The translations under genes and the position numbers were made by a program. 64,000 nucleotides of DNA from Apus apus (lineage: Eukaryota > Chordata > Aves > Apodiformes > Apodidae), in NCBI RefSeq assembly GCF_020740795.1, contig NC_067312.1:50239905-50303904 (forward strand). The letters are read 5' to 3'. The notes under the pieces are model-generated. The model was not told the origin of the DNA. It made no database searches and worked only from the letters and a program-made list of their open reading frames with translations. Shown piece after piece: positions 1-11,800 of this stretch (its first letter is position 1; each line of letters opens with the position of its first letter).

Positions 1-7
1 TGTTCTT

Positions 8-146
8 TCACAGAATCACAGAATCCTAGGGCTTGGAAGGCACCTCAAAAGGTCATCTAGTCCAACCCCCCTGCCAGAGCAGGATCACCTAGAGCACATC
101 ACACAGGAAGGCGTCCAGGCGGGTTTTGAATGTCTCCAGCACATGT
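8..146 (-). mobile_element. CR1: CR1 LINE 3' end, antisense
   Basis: The plus strand opens with CAGAATCACAGAATCC, the reverse complement of the ATTCTGTG repeat that ends avian CR1 elements. The diagnostic 3' UTR text follows in antisense: a block reading GGTCATCTAGTCCAACC, then the stretch reading GGCGGGTTTTGAATGTCTCC. Only the last 140 bases or so of the element are present, a normal 5' truncation. It may start before the window. It faces a second CR1 tail in the opposite orientation. Confidence 0.9.
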
Positions 147-149
147 GAG

Positions 150-497
150 TATCTTCCTGATATTCACATGGAACCTGGGGGTGTCAAGAGGAAGGGACCA
201 GTCTCTTTTCGGTGATGCCCTGTGATAGGACAAGGAACAATGGGTATAAGCTAGAACATATGGAGTTCTGCCTCAACACGAGGAGATACTTCTTTACTGT
301 GAGGTTGATAGAGCTCTGGAACAGGCTGCCCAGAGAGGTTGCAGAGTCTCCTCCTCCGGAGACTTTCGAAACCTACTTGGATGCTTTACTCTGTGGGCTG
401 CCCTAGGTCCTGCTCTGGCAGGAGGTTTGGACTAGATGATCTCTAGATCATCCTTCCAACCCCTAAAATACGATGATTCTGTGATTCTATAAAAGAA
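150..497 (+). mobile_element. CR1: CR1 LINE 3' end, sense
   Basis: This is a 5'-truncated CR1 copy on the plus strand. Recognisable segments in order are the GGTGTCAAGAGGA block, the ACTTCTTTACTGTGAGG block, GGAACAGGCTGCCCAGAGAGGTTG, the GGACTAGATGATCTC block and the terminal GATTCTGTGATTCTAT tail at about 475-492. The short frame at 212-406 is the decayed 3' part of the element and not a gene. Confidence 0.92.
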
Positions 498-510
498 CTG
501 CTCATTGCAG

Positions 511-870
511 GGTGTTGCATGGAAGTTTCTTCCCCACTCCCCAGCCCTGCCCCTAGAGTGTGCAGACATTCTGTCTCTTTTGCATGGAGCCCTGGGGGAG
601 AAGAGGTATGGGGCCCTGGAATCCTTCATGCTGCTGTGCCGCTGTGATGCAGGCAGCCTGCTGGAGGCCAGTGAGGAGGTCCCTGGGGTCTGAATGGAGG
701 GTTGGGTTCAGTCTGAGGCGCACCATTTCTCTGTTTTGCCAGCTCTTGCTTACCTGTTCCAAGAAAGAGCTCTTCCATTTTGTCGGAAGAATTGCAGGCA
801 GCTCTGGAACTGGAGCCTTCCAGCAGGTGTCCATGAAGAAGTTCTTACCCTTCTCAGACATCTGCCCTGA
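511..870 (+). pseudogene. Unidentified two-exon-like gene fragment
   Basis: I do not recognise this protein. A possible exon runs 511-670 after a CATTGCAG acceptor and before a GTGAGG donor; it is open for 53 codons. A 72-bp GC-rich intron would end in a good pyrimidine tract plus CCAG at 741-742. A second exon at 743-870, read in the phase the first leaves, stays open for 41 codons to TGA at 868. The predicted residues are Leu/Ala-rich and helical, including the stretches ESFMLLCRCDAGSLLEA and ALPFCRKNCRQLW. The piece lies between CR1 fragments and is followed by an A-run at about 887. It could be a decayed gene copy, the 3' end of a gene lying to the left, or chance in GC-rich DNA. Confidence 0.3.
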
Positions 871-944
871 TCACTGGATGCAAAGGAAAAAAAAAAGAGG
901 GGGGAGGGGAGGGGGAAAGAAAGAAGCTGTGGAGACCCCATTGG

Positions 945-1094
945 CCCCATCACTGGAAGTGTTCAACGCCAGGTTGAGTGGTGCTTTGAGCAAACTGATG
1001 TAGTGGGAGGTGTCCCTTCCCATGCAGGGGAGTTGGAACTAGACAATCTTCCAGGTACCTCCCAACCCAAACCATTCTATGATTCTGATTCTGT
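945..1094 (+). mobile_element. CR1: CR1 LINE 3' end, sense
   Basis: The sequence follows the CR1 3' terminus closely: the CTGGAAGTGTTCAACGCCAGG segment, GTGGGAGGTGTCCCTTCCC, GGAACTAGACAATCTTCC, and the end CCATTCTATGATTCTGATTCTG. About 150 bases remain, truncated at the 5' side. Confidence 0.9.
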
Positions 1095-2307
1095 ACACAA
1101 AGCTGGTTTTGAATTAATAATATTTCACATACATAAATCTTATTCTACTTAAAGTTTTATGTGTAAGTAAAGATGCTTATTGTACAACTGAGTTGATAGT
1201 GTTTCCTCTTATCTGATTTTACCAGGTATGCTTCAGAGTGTTTGAGTTCCTCAAAGAACAGCAGAATGGGAAGCCTCCTTTTTTGTAGTTTTAGATCTGT
1301 ACCTCCTAGCCATCTCCTCTGTTCTTTTAGTACACTCAACACCATCTTATTTCCCTTGCATTTTACTCTTTCTTGCAGTATTTCTGTTACTTCTCATGTC
1401 CCTGTCTCTTTGACTGGCTGACAGTCAGCATGTTCTGGTTTTGGTTTGGAGCTAAGTGACAAGTGGTTGCCCTAGTATGCACATCTTGACTGAGCATCTC
1501 ATTCCTGCCTCTTAAAATGGATAGATATAGCTCTGAATTATAACTGCCTCTCCCTCAATGCACACAGTAGAGCACTGACTCCTTTTCTCCAGCCAACTGC
1601 TGATTTTCATAAACTTTATCAGCTTCATATTATGAAACATCAAGTTCAATTTCCAACAGGCCATTGCAAGCTGAAGATTTTTTGAGAGGACAGACAAATA
1701 CACATAATCACTACAAAATAATGTATTGCTCAGAAAAACCGGCTAAAAATAGTTAACATTTATATTATAATATATCCATTGACATTTTATGTTTTTATTA
1801 GTAAGACTAATTAAGAAAAAGTTATTGAAAGCTTTTAGTTTTAGATTATTAAATACTATTTTAATAATTTTCCTTGTTATTTCTGAAATAGGTTATAAAG
1901 AAATTATGCATTAAAAACTGTAAGATGAAAGGCACTTAAATGGAAATTATTTTGCAATTTCACAAATTAAACTTTAAAAGAGAGCTCCAGACAGAAAATG
2001 TAGCTGCTTCGTTGACAATGTGAGCCATTTTCATCTTGGCTTTAGTCCAAATTCCTTAGTTGAGAGCAATCAAGTTAGCTTTCACAGCTTAGTTAGAAAG
2101 GCTCAGAGAAATTAACAGAAATATAATTTAGAGAAAATTGTATCTTCTTGAATATCACATTTGCACGGAGACAGCATAATTGCTTTGTTCCAGGCTACTG
2201 GAACATTCACATGTTCCCCAGAATATGAAGTGCTAAGACCCTGTTTTCTCTGTTTCTTCCTCTCGAAAGAAAAGTGCAAAAGGCTAAAGGAAAATTCTTG
2301 AAGAGAA
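1095..2307. other. Intergenic, AT-rich, no feature recognised
   Basis: Short frames only. No repeat family, RNA gene or exon pair is evident. The part from 1720 to 1990 is markedly AT-rich. Confidence 0.5.
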
Positions 2308-2850
2308 GGGCTTTGCAACAACATCAGCCAGCTCTCTGAGCACCCTAGGGTGGATGGCATCCGGGCCCATCAATTTCTACAGGTCAAGCTTGTATAATAG
2401 TTGACACACCAACTCTACTGATGGCAGTTCACTGTCTGCATCAAGCTGGACTTTTGTTCCTATGGCTTTGGACCCAACAGCACTAGTAAAGACAGAGGTG
2501 AAGAAGGTGTTGAAGACCTCTGCCATTTCAGCGTCATTGATCCTGTTCCTTTTTTAGTGGGCCAATTTATTCCTCTGTTTATTCTTGTGCTTAACGTGTC
2601 TGAAGAAACCTTCCTTTAAGTTTCTGATATTTTTGTCCAATGTCAGTTCAAGACGAGCTTTTGCTTTTCTAACTGTATCTCTGCGTGCCCTGGGAATGCC
2701 CTTGTAATTTCCAACCAGTAGTGCTCCACTTTTCCACCTCTGGTGCATTTCCCGTTTGGTTTTGAGCAGAACCAGAAGCTCACAGTTAAGCCAAGGGGGT
2801 CTCTTGCTCAGTCTACTTCCCTTGCCTTTAGCGGGGCATAATTCTTACAA
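2308..2850 (-). mobile_element. CR1: CR1 LINE ORF2 fragment, antisense
   Basis: Read on the minus strand, this matches the part of CR1 ORF2 between endonuclease and reverse transcriptase. The lysine-rich linker (VRKAKARLELTLDKNI, then EGFFRHVKHKNK) is followed by text corresponding to the MAEVFNTFF segment, and then by the start of the RT region near 2308-2400 (MGPD-type motif). Stops and frame changes break it. No 3' tail is present, so this is an internal relic. Confidence 0.8.
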
Positions 2851-5800
2851 GCAAAAAACAACTGTGTTTGAAAGAAAAGTGCATCTTCTAGAGACAAAAT
2901 TAAATAAAATTGTTGATGCAAAACTCAAGAGTAGCAATTAATGAGGCAGCAGTGTTAAATCTCTAGTTACTACTTAAGTAAGAACAGGCATTCATACCTA
3001 TAATTATAGTCCTATTACCCATTTAAGCATATACCAACAAACCAATTATTTACCACCTCTGTTAACAAATCTGTAACTCCAGACAAGGTAGTGCAAGGAT
3101 TCTTTTATGGTGAACGATGTAACAGTAAAATCTGTGGGAAATCTGACAATGCTCCACTATTTTGGGGTTTTGTTATTCACATTTTTGCAGATCAAGCCAG
3201 TTTTTTCCTCAATAGTTTTATAGCCACATGGAGCATTCGGTAGCCACACTGCTGGCACATTCTGTTAATTAAATGAGGAAAATACTTAACAAGTAGATCT
3301 GTTAGCATTTTGTATACATTCAGCAATTCCTGTGAAAAACAGAAAAGCCAGAACACTCTTTCCTTTCTTCTACTGCCACCCACCTAGAAGAGATACTGGA
3401 GGCTGACGGAATCAGCTGGCTTCATGCACCAGTAATTTCACCCTTAAGGAATCAAAATGAGCCTTTCCTTTCCCAACATAGGTGTATTTAATGAGAAGGC
3501 AGTAGTTTTGTACACAAAAGATCATATCAGCTGCAAGCTTAGGAAAACTAGGCAGTTATCTGCAGTTGCAGACTAACCTGCGTAATGCCACCCAGTCATA
3601 AGTTTTTTGAGCTCTTTTAGCTAATGTTCTTTCACAACCAATTTAGGAACTGCAGCACAAAGAATAACCCTCAAAATGAAAGTCCATAATTCGCAAACAG
3701 GGCCTTCAGTATGTTTTACAATTTTGCACTTTCCATTTAGATGTGGCACCACAGCCTTCTCTTTGGAGCTTCTTAAATGCCCTATGTATCACTTTCATAA
3801 TATCCTTTCAATTTAAATGACTACTCTGCTTGTATGCATTATCAGGTTTTGCCTTAGGTAGCCCACAAGGAAACACTTTGGGTTGCAGAATATGATGTTT
3901 ACTGTTTTGTCTGTTCAAAAGAGTTGCAAAGATTTTAATGGAGAGAATAAAATAAAACAGGAAATTCATCAAAGCACTATTACATCTAAACTGCTCCTCA
4001 TAAGGTTGCTAAAAATTCTCTTGCAAAAATTAAGATTTATACAACTGTCAGCTAGTTAAAATCTGTATATTCTCCTGGTATGATTTAAACTATGTAAACA
4101 TTAGAATTGGAACCTCAGACAGAAGACCATCCTTTTGATGATACGTAAGCTGTTTACTGATTTGACATCCCATTACTATGCTGTACAAGATAAATAATAT
4201 TAATTACACTCATACTTTCCAATTGTCTCTGTCACACTCCATAATCACTAATAATAAGACTGAAAAAGCTTTTGCTCTTAGACAAGACTCACTTGGGCAG
4301 TGGTTTTACATGGTATCATGCTTTTAAGTGACAATATGGGCCCAGTCCCAACACAGCACTGAGCACGTGTGATTGTATCACAAATCAGCCCAGGAAGATC
4401 ATGTGTTTGGAAACTAAATCTACCAAAGAGGAGGGGGGTTAAAAAAAGTGATTACTTATTACAGAGATCAGCTCCCTTGATGAATTGAACCCATGGTCCC
4501 AACAAAGGTGGTGGAGAGTGACAGAGGGCATTGAAGCTGCCCCCTCAGAGCCCTTGAGGAGAAACATGGTCTTCAAGACCTGAGATAAACTCCTGTCTCT
4601 GTTGCCATCAGTCTCTCTTCCTCTCCATTCCCAGTTTCTCTTTGGTGGTTGCAGGAAGCATTTTGCCTTAATCAAGCTCAGGGAGAGAAATTCTACGTTA
4701 CCTGACAGCTTAGCATCAAAGCACTAGACTGCATTTTAAAACATCCTGTGCTTGATACTGATGTTATATTGCTGCAGGTTACTGGGTAAATAATGTGGTC
4801 AGAAACACACAAACCCCAAAACACCTTATCATCAGGCATCAGCTTCCCTTACCTGAAAACGCGCTTGAGCACCTTGTACACAACCTATAAAATTTGTGTG
4901 TTCTATTCTAGAATAAAAGTTTTTAAAATTAGATTTTCTTTCTCTAATCATTTCAATACATGTATCCTTCCTAAAAGGAACTGGCATTTGCAAGCTGATC
5001 CATAAATTTATAATTTTTTGTTACAAAAATATCAAATGTTGTTTCACATACTATTGTGCTCTATTTCCTCTCTCTTATTTCAAATATTTTTCTATTAAAA
5101 GACCTATTACTAGTAAAAAAAAAAAATACAGTAAAAGAGAGCAGAGACATAACAAACTCAGAAAACCATTTTAAATGTACTTATGGGGCCTTATGTACGT
5201 GCTTATTTTACTACTCTGAGCATGTCCGCTAAATCCAAAATGTTATCTTATAATAATTAAAACAATTATGTCCCTAGGCATTTACAGGAGGCTGGCAAAT
5301 TTACAGACTGGTCAATCTGTTATCGAGAAGGACTTCATGAAGTTGAAGTGAATGGGACAATTCACTACATAAACCTCAGTCTGTGAACATTCACACACAT
5401 GTGTAGATCTACTTTCATGAATAGGCAAATCCTTTGGCTTCAGAAAGACTACAGGACCAGGTGAAGTAATGCAAGTATAAATTGATAGAATCAGAAAATC
5501 TATGAAGGAAGCAGAGCACAAGCTTGTTCTACAATGTCACTGGAGGAATAAGTTTTGCAAGAGTTCAGGTGTCTGATGGTTAAGCAGTGGGGAGCAATTA
5601 CAAGTTCCATATATACAGCACTGCAAGAAGACTGGGCAGTTGTCAGATGGGCTATTAATGAACTGTGGGATTTCTTTCTGAAAAAACTTCACATTAACTT
5701 TCAAACATCTTCCCATGATTAGTGTGTTACATTTTGACTTGGTGAGATTCAAAGCACTACCAAAGGAATTTATTTGCATCACTAGACTTACATTTCTTAC

Positions 5801-6477
5801 TAAGATAATAGCATTTTTAACCTATTTAACAAAAATAAAGCAAAAAAAGCAAAAATTTAACAAAAATAAACAAATAATTTTTATCCTAAACTCAGAAGAA
5901 AAATCTGATTACTAATAGTGGGAAACTGTTCTTTTCTTCCCCACATAAGTCTAAACATTGTGACATTAATTATAGGAAAAGTGAAGGTAGTGATGCTAAG
6001 ATGCAGTCCAAGGATCAGAGGCCTAATGTGGAGCTAACATTTTAGCTGGGCTTAGCATGATCTCAGAGATGGAAGAAAGCATATGAACAAGCTTCTGCTG
6101 CTGAATTGCAGCCACCAAAAGGAGGCAGCATGAGAAAGCAGTGCCACTAGGGCTGCTCTGATTCTGTGAGGGCATCGAGAGGGAACTAGCCAAAGACTGA
6201 CTCGAGAGTTACCAGTTAGGGTGTGATGCCAGTAGGATTAAGGGGAGAAAGCCTGAATACCAAACCCAGGTATGCTGAAACAGCACCACTTGCATAAAGA
6301 GAAGGGTAGGAGATTCATGGTCTGCAATTCACCTCATGCATGATTTTGGGACACAGATGACCACAGAGGCAGCTAGTAGCACTGAAGCTGGTGGGACAGG
6401 TGTGTTGTGCTATACTACATTACACTACAGTATATTCCACTAAACCTCTCCAAAGTGAGGAAGCAAATACCTACAGG
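2851..6477. other. Intergenic, no confident gene
   Basis: No repeat family is recognised here. There is an A-run at 5117-5127 and an A-rich stretch at 5815-5882. Two isolated minus-strand exon-like segments (3192-3329 and 4853-4907) are listed under findings because neither can be tied to a known protein. Nothing else is supported. Confidence 0.5.
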
Positions 6478-7169
6478 TGTCACCATTTGACTCAGAATCA
6501 ACAACAACGCGCTCGATCCTCTCCCCCTCCCACCCAGCTAGGGAAGGAGAGAGAGAAAAAGAGAGAGACTTCGCTGGATTGAAAATTAAACTACACAGCT
6601 TTAATTAAACACTAATGATATAAGAATATATATACAACTATATACAAATATGTTCAGATATGTGCAAAAGCCTCTCACCTCTCCCCACCCCCAGCAACTC
6701 CCACAGCATCTCCTGAGCTGGAACAGTCCCAAAAATTCCAGGAGCTGCTGGAGAAAGCAGAGTGGTGAGGGTCAGGAGAGCTCAAGCCTAAGGGTTGACG
6801 GTGATGGATGGACGGAGTCCTCCCCAGATGCCCACCATGGACAGAAGAGAAGGGAAGAAGAAGCAGAAAGGAAGTTGTCTTCTGTGATCTCTGACCTTCC
6901 TCTGAGCTTACGTAGATATATGGAATGGAATATCTCTGGCCAGTTTTGCTGTCTAACTCAGCCTCCTACGAGGGGTCATAGATCTCCTCATGTTGTCTGA
7001 GCCAGCAGAGTAAAGATGTGACCTTGAAGACCCAGCAGTTAGAAAAACATTCCAGCTGTTACCAGTTCTAGCTGGAACACTCTGCTACTAGTTAAAAAAA
7101 AAGCTTACTGAAAGGGAAAAAAGCAGTAAAAGGAAAAGTGGCTTAATTCTGGCTCAAACCAGAGCAACA
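6478..7169 (-). mobile_element. Solo-type ERV LTR, antisense
   Basis: Read on the minus strand, this begins TGTTGCTCTGGTTTGAGCC and ends GGTGACA, with the TG...CA ends of a retroviral LTR. It carries a late AT-rich TATATATATTC stretch, an ATTAAA polyadenylation signal (plus 6600-6605), then AGCTGTGTAG and a pyrimidine-rich R-U5-like end. This layout matches an LTR family common in birds. No primer-binding site follows the LTR end and no internal retroviral sequence adjoins it, so a solo LTR is most likely. I could not identify a clean target-site duplication. The element at 63692 starts with the same family sequence. Confidence 0.75.
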
Positions 7170-9079
7170 AGACACACCGAGCCATGATGAGCCCTCTCTC
7201 CCCTGCATGTGAGTACTGGGCTTGTCACCATGGGCAAGGTTCTGATAGATGCAAAGCTTAATGTGATGCGGTTGTGGGCAAGGATGCTGTGAGGCTGAAG
7301 GCCAGGTGGGCAGGCCATAGGAAGTGGTAAAGTGGGCAAATCATAAACTTGGTGAGAAAGCAAGACTCATTTAAGCACTGGGGAAAGGCTAGAAAGGCTT
7401 AGGCAGCATAGAGATCTGTAGGATATCCCTTTCTGCCTTCATATTTTGACTCCTGTGGTATTTCCCATTGCAAAGCACCAGGTGTGACCTCCTTCTCTTT
7501 CAGATTAAGTTCCCTACTCTAGTTAATACCACAATCACACACACAGTGGGACAAGTTTCCTTGCAGAGAAGCAGCAAAAAATGCTGCCTTAGCTTGAAGA
7601 CAGGAATGAGTGGCTGGGCACAGGGGATGCAGGACAGATCTTAGTTCATTGCTGCCCTCAAACACTTTGCAATATTAATCCACCAGCTGAGAAGCATTTT
7701 CTTAATATCGTAAGCCTAAACAACATGCGAGCTATAAATATTTTTAAATTAATTTTAGTTTCTTGCAAACTACTACAGTAAATTCATGTAAAGCAGTGAT
7801 CCTACCTTATGCTTGTTATAAACTAACCTAACTGGCATGCAGTTCCCTGAAGATTACTTCCTCCCCTTCATCCAGTAATCCATTTAATCATCTGTAGGCT
7901 CTGCTTGTCAATGGTTGCTGTCCTCCAGAACATTCATTAAAAGGAAAGAATGATGGCATCAACTCTGGATAATTATCCTGCAAATTCTTGCTTCATCTGT
8001 AGTATCTCTTTTCATCAAACCCTTCTTACTCACAGTATGCCCTTAGCAGTGGCTTATCAGTCAACTCATCAGCTTTGGTATAAATTTACCAGGTTGTGCC
8101 CTGATTGCTTCTTACTGTAAGCACAAAAAGCTGTGATGGGAGTTACTGTTTCTGACTTTGGATGTGGAATGAACAACTGAAGAGAGCAACGAAACCCTGC
8201 CAAGGCATCACATCAAGAGGCATCTCATCTTCTGCAACAGCTTCCACTGTGGTTCAGAACAAAGCAAGCGCAGCGTTAATACATAGGCGAGTAACCCTAC
8301 AGAGTGTCAGGCAGTGGTGCTGCTGCTCAGCAAATGTGAAACCTGCGCTAGTGTTGCCAAGAACAGATACCTGCCACCGTGCAAATGTATGTGTATGTGT
8401 TTATATACATGTGTATAAATGTCCTCACTGTTAAGAGTTCTGTTGTTTTGGCAAAATTTTTACTGCAGGTGTTCTCTAAATGACTTCACTTTTCCCTTAT
8501 CTTATTTTTCTAACCATATACATATGCCAGTGCACATCTCTGTTGTTGTATGTGTAGGTGAATTAAACACAAATCTTGATCAGAGACAAGTTCCTTGAGC
8601 CCTTAATGCCCTTTTCTCATCACAAACCACATGGCTAATACCACTTTGTAGCAGAGAGGCTTACTCCAGTCACTACTTAAACCAACGAGAATCTTTCCAT
8701 TGGTTCAGATCTGATTACCATTTCCCACCTGTATTTCTTCAATTCAGGGGAAAAGATTCTGAATTTTGCTTATCCATATAATATATTCAGCATTTTACAG
8801 GATTTGATATGTTTTTGCCAAATCCAGATAAGATAATTAATGCATTATACTGTACACTATATTGTATATTGGCTTGGCTCCTTTTTTTTTTTTTTCTTTA
8901 TTTTGATGGAATTAGGTGTCATTCTTCAAGTTTGGAGGTGTATCTAATACTTCAGGTGCTGTGCCTTTGTGGAGAGTCATTAAGGGGCCAAGCAAATAGA
9001 AGAGGTCAGCTGCAAGCTGTAAATCTGTCACTCAAACTTGTTGCTAGTTAGTTGTGAGATTCTTTTGTATGAGCTTATT
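7170..9079. other. Intergenic, no feature recognised
   Basis: Low-information AT-rich DNA with a short TATG/TGTG-rich patch near 8385-8415 and a T-run near 8881-8895. No coding, RNA or repeat-family signal is supported. Confidence 0.5.
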
Positions 9080-9497
9080 TGTAGTTCTAGGGATAGACTA
9101 CAGGTGTCCTTGAAGAAGTGTTGAGCTGAGATAGGGAATGTCTTCTATCTCCACTGCTGATAAAAGGAAGACAGGAGGAGAAGACTCCCTGATAAACTGA
9201 TGGACTTAACATCATAATGGGTGGATACTTATTTAGATATAAATAACTAATTAATAGGTAAACTGCTTGTGTAATCGCGTGGACATCACATGGACAGGGA
9301 ACTGACTGGTTAGCTAAGCGCGTGCAACATAGCAGAGGAAGAGACAATGTTTAGCAAGGACAAGCCTTAGGGTATAAAAGAGATAATGTACTACTAAAAG
9401 GAGTGGATTTTCGTCTGTACTAACAACAGGAGATTTTTGTCCGGAATAAACTACTCCTGTTTGTACCAGAACAAAGGTCTGTGCCTCATTCACTACA
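9080..9497 (+). mobile_element. ERV 5' LTR
   Basis: A 418-bp LTR with matching inverted ends, TGTAG at 9080 and CTACA ending at 9497. It has the expected internal order: a TATA box in GGTATAAAAGAG (TATAAA 9373-9378), then AATAAA at 9445-9450 about 70 bases downstream, then a GT-rich stretch. It is followed after two bases by a primer-binding-site-like TGGCACCC. Together these mark it as the 5' LTR of a retrovirus-like element; the rest of the element is broken and no matching 3' LTR is seen in the window. Confidence 0.85.
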
Positions 9498-9499
9498 AA

Positions 9500-9648
9500 T
9501 GGCACCCAAACTTCAAACGCGGCAGTGAAATAGATGCCGGTCTGGCAGCAAACCCCAGCTGAACCAAGGAAGGCTCTGGAGCAAAGCAAAGCAAAGAGGA
9601 ATCACTGGGTGCCTGACACCTCAAAGAAGGTGAGCAGCTGGGGGAATC
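9500..9648 (+). promoter_or_regulatory. ERV primer-binding site and leader
   Basis: TGGCACCCAAAC at 9500 sits two bases after the LTR end. It resembles the TGGCGCCCAAC site complementary to tRNA-Lys after CpG decay; that assignment is inference. A splice-donor-like AAG|GTGAGC occurs at 9629/9630, the usual place for the retroviral major donor, just before the gag start. Confidence 0.6.
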
Positions 9649-10242
9649 ATGGGAGAAAAGCTATCCCTAGAACAAAGACAGAATCTAGATGCCTTGCAAT
9701 GACTTCCGCAAAGAGAAAACCGGGAAGTGTCCGCTTATAGACTGGACTGCAGACAACGTCCTGGGGTTTCCCCAGGATGGCACTTTCCAGTTAGACACTT
9801 GGCAAAGCGTAGGAAAGAAACTCTATGAACTTGCCAGAGTTGGTGTCTGCAGCCTGTGAGCGTTTGGCTACATGAGGGGTTATCATGATTACTTTAAAGA
9901 CAGCTCAAAATGAGAAACCCGCTGGAACGGCTTCCAACTCTTGAGCCTTCAGCATCTCCCATAGCCCAAGAGGGCTGCTGCACCTGTGAGGCACTGCCAA
10001 GTCATGACGTAAAGAGAAAAATGCAGATTTCGACCCTCCTCCCAACATTTTCCTCAGCGATTTCTTTTAAGGTAGAGGAGGAAGACACTGAAACCTGCTT
10101 ATCTGCAGGAGTAGTAAGACTGGGGGTTTTTTCCTCATGATGGTTTTTCAGGAGGAAAGTACTAGCATGTAAGCAATAACATCTGTATAGGAACAGTTTA
10201 GCAATGTCTGGTATCAAAATATTGCATGTCTTAATTTTTGGC
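9649..10242 (+). pseudogene. gag: ERV gag remnant, 5' part
   Basis: An ATG at 9649 opens with a Met-Gly pair, the myristoylation context used by betaretrovirus-like Gag matrix proteins. The frame stops after 17 codons (TGA at 9700) and later sequence needs frame changes, so the gene is dead. The stretch 9800-10242 is assigned to the same element only by position, between the leader and the capsid-like part beyond the CR1 insertion. It ends in TTTTGGC (10236-10242), the left copy of the duplication made by the CR1. Confidence 0.55.
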
Positions 10243-11793
10243 TAGTAAGAGAGTATCTGAAGTATCTCTTGAGATTCCTGACCATCTAAAGAACCTAAAG
10301 GTGCATAAATCTATGGGACCTGATGGGATTCACCCTGGGGTCCTGACGGAGCTGACAGATAGAGTTGCTAAGCCTCTGTCCATCATATTTGAGAGGTCAT
10401 GGCGGTCTGGTGGAGTTCCTGCTGATTGGAAAAAAGGGAACATAGCCCCTATTTTTAAAAAGGGAAAAAAGGAAGACCCGGGAAACTACGGGTGAGTCAG
10501 TCTCACCTCTGTGCCTGGCAAGATCATGGAGCAGATCCTCCTGGAAAGTCTGCTAAGGCTCATGGAAAATAAAGAGGTGATTGGTGACAGCCAACATGGC
10601 TTCACTAACGGCAAGTCGTGCCTGACCAATCTGGTGGCCTTCTACAACAAGGTTATAGAGATGGTGGATGGTGGCAGAGCAACTGATGATATCTACCTGG
10701 ATTTGTGCAAGGTGTTTGACACTGTCCCACATGACATCCTGGTCTCCAAACTGACAAGGCATGGATTTGACAGATGGAGCACTCGGTAGATAAGAGATTG
10801 GCTGGATGGCCTCACCCAGAGAGTTGTGGTCAATGGCTCAATGTCCAAATGGAGGCAGGTGACAAGTGGTGTCCCTCAGGGGTCAGTATTGGGACCAGTG
10901 CTGTTTAACATCTTTGTTGGAGATATGGACAGTGGGATTGAGTGTATCCTCAGCAAGTTTGCTGATGATACCAAGCTGTGTGGTGTGGTTGACACCCTAG
11001 AGGGAAGGGATGCCATCCAGAGGAACCTTGACAGGCTGGAGAGGTGGGCAAGGTCCTGCACCTGGGTCAGCACAACCCCAGGCACAAATACAGGCTGGAG
11101 GGAGAATGGCTAGAGAGCAGTCCTGAGGAGAAGGACTTGGGGGCGGGAGTAGATGAGAAGCTCGACATGAGCTGCCAGTGTGTGCTGGAGCCCAGAGAGC
11201 CAATTGTGTCCTGGGCTGCATCAAAAGAAGTGTGGCCAGTGGGGCCAGGGAGGGGATTCCATCCCTCTGCTCCGCTCTGGTGAGACCCCACCTGGAGTAC
11301 TGCGTACAGTTCTGGTGCCCTCAGCACAGGAAAGATATGGACCTGTTGGATAGGGTCCAGAGAAGAGCCACCAAGGTGATCAAAGGCCTGGAGCAGCCTT
11401 GCTATGAGACAGGCTGAGAGAGTTGGGGCTGTTCAGCCTGGAGAAGAGAAGGCTCTGAGACCTTATAATGCCCTTCCAGTACTTGAAAGGGGCTACAGGA
11501 AAGCTGGGGAGCTATCAGAGAAGATAGTGATAGGACAAGGGGTAATGGTTTTAGTCTGAGAGTGGGGAGATTTAGGTTAGATATTAGGAAGAAATTCTTC
11601 ACTATAAGGGTGGTGAGGAGTTGGAATGGCTTGACCAGGGAGGCTGTTGATTCCCCATCCCTGGAGGTCTTTAAGACCAGATTGGACGAGTTTTTGTGCA
11701 ACCTGGTCTAGTGGTGGCATTTCCTGCTCATGGCAGGGGGTTGGAACTTGATGATCTTTAAGGACCCTTTCAGCCTTACTGATTCTATAATCC
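10243..11793 (+). mobile_element. CR1: CR1 LINE (RT part to 3' tail) inserted in ERV
   Basis: A 5'-truncated CR1 that retains much of the ORF2 reverse transcriptase and a complete 3' end. Landmarks in order: MGPDGIHPGVL near 10314, [18 protein letters not shown] near 10590, [16 protein letters not shown] near 10693, [17 protein letters not shown] near 10866, the catalytic FADDTKLCG near 10960, then the 3' UTR (GATTTAGGTTAGATATTAGG near 11570) and tail ATTCTATAA at 11782-11790. In-frame stops near 10493 and 10787 inactivate it. TTTTGGC flanks it on both sides (10236-10242 and 11794-11800), consistent with a target-site duplication in the ERV gag. Confidence 0.93.
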
Positions 11794-11800
11794 TTTTGGC

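Noticed and set aside
756..880. Minus-strand exon with donor GAACAG|GTAAGC and a long pyrimidine tract upstream
   Set aside because: It is antisense to the better-supported plus-strand fragment at 511-870, its frame has a stop just after the acceptor, and the pyrimidine tract is the complement of an A/G-rich low-complexity run.
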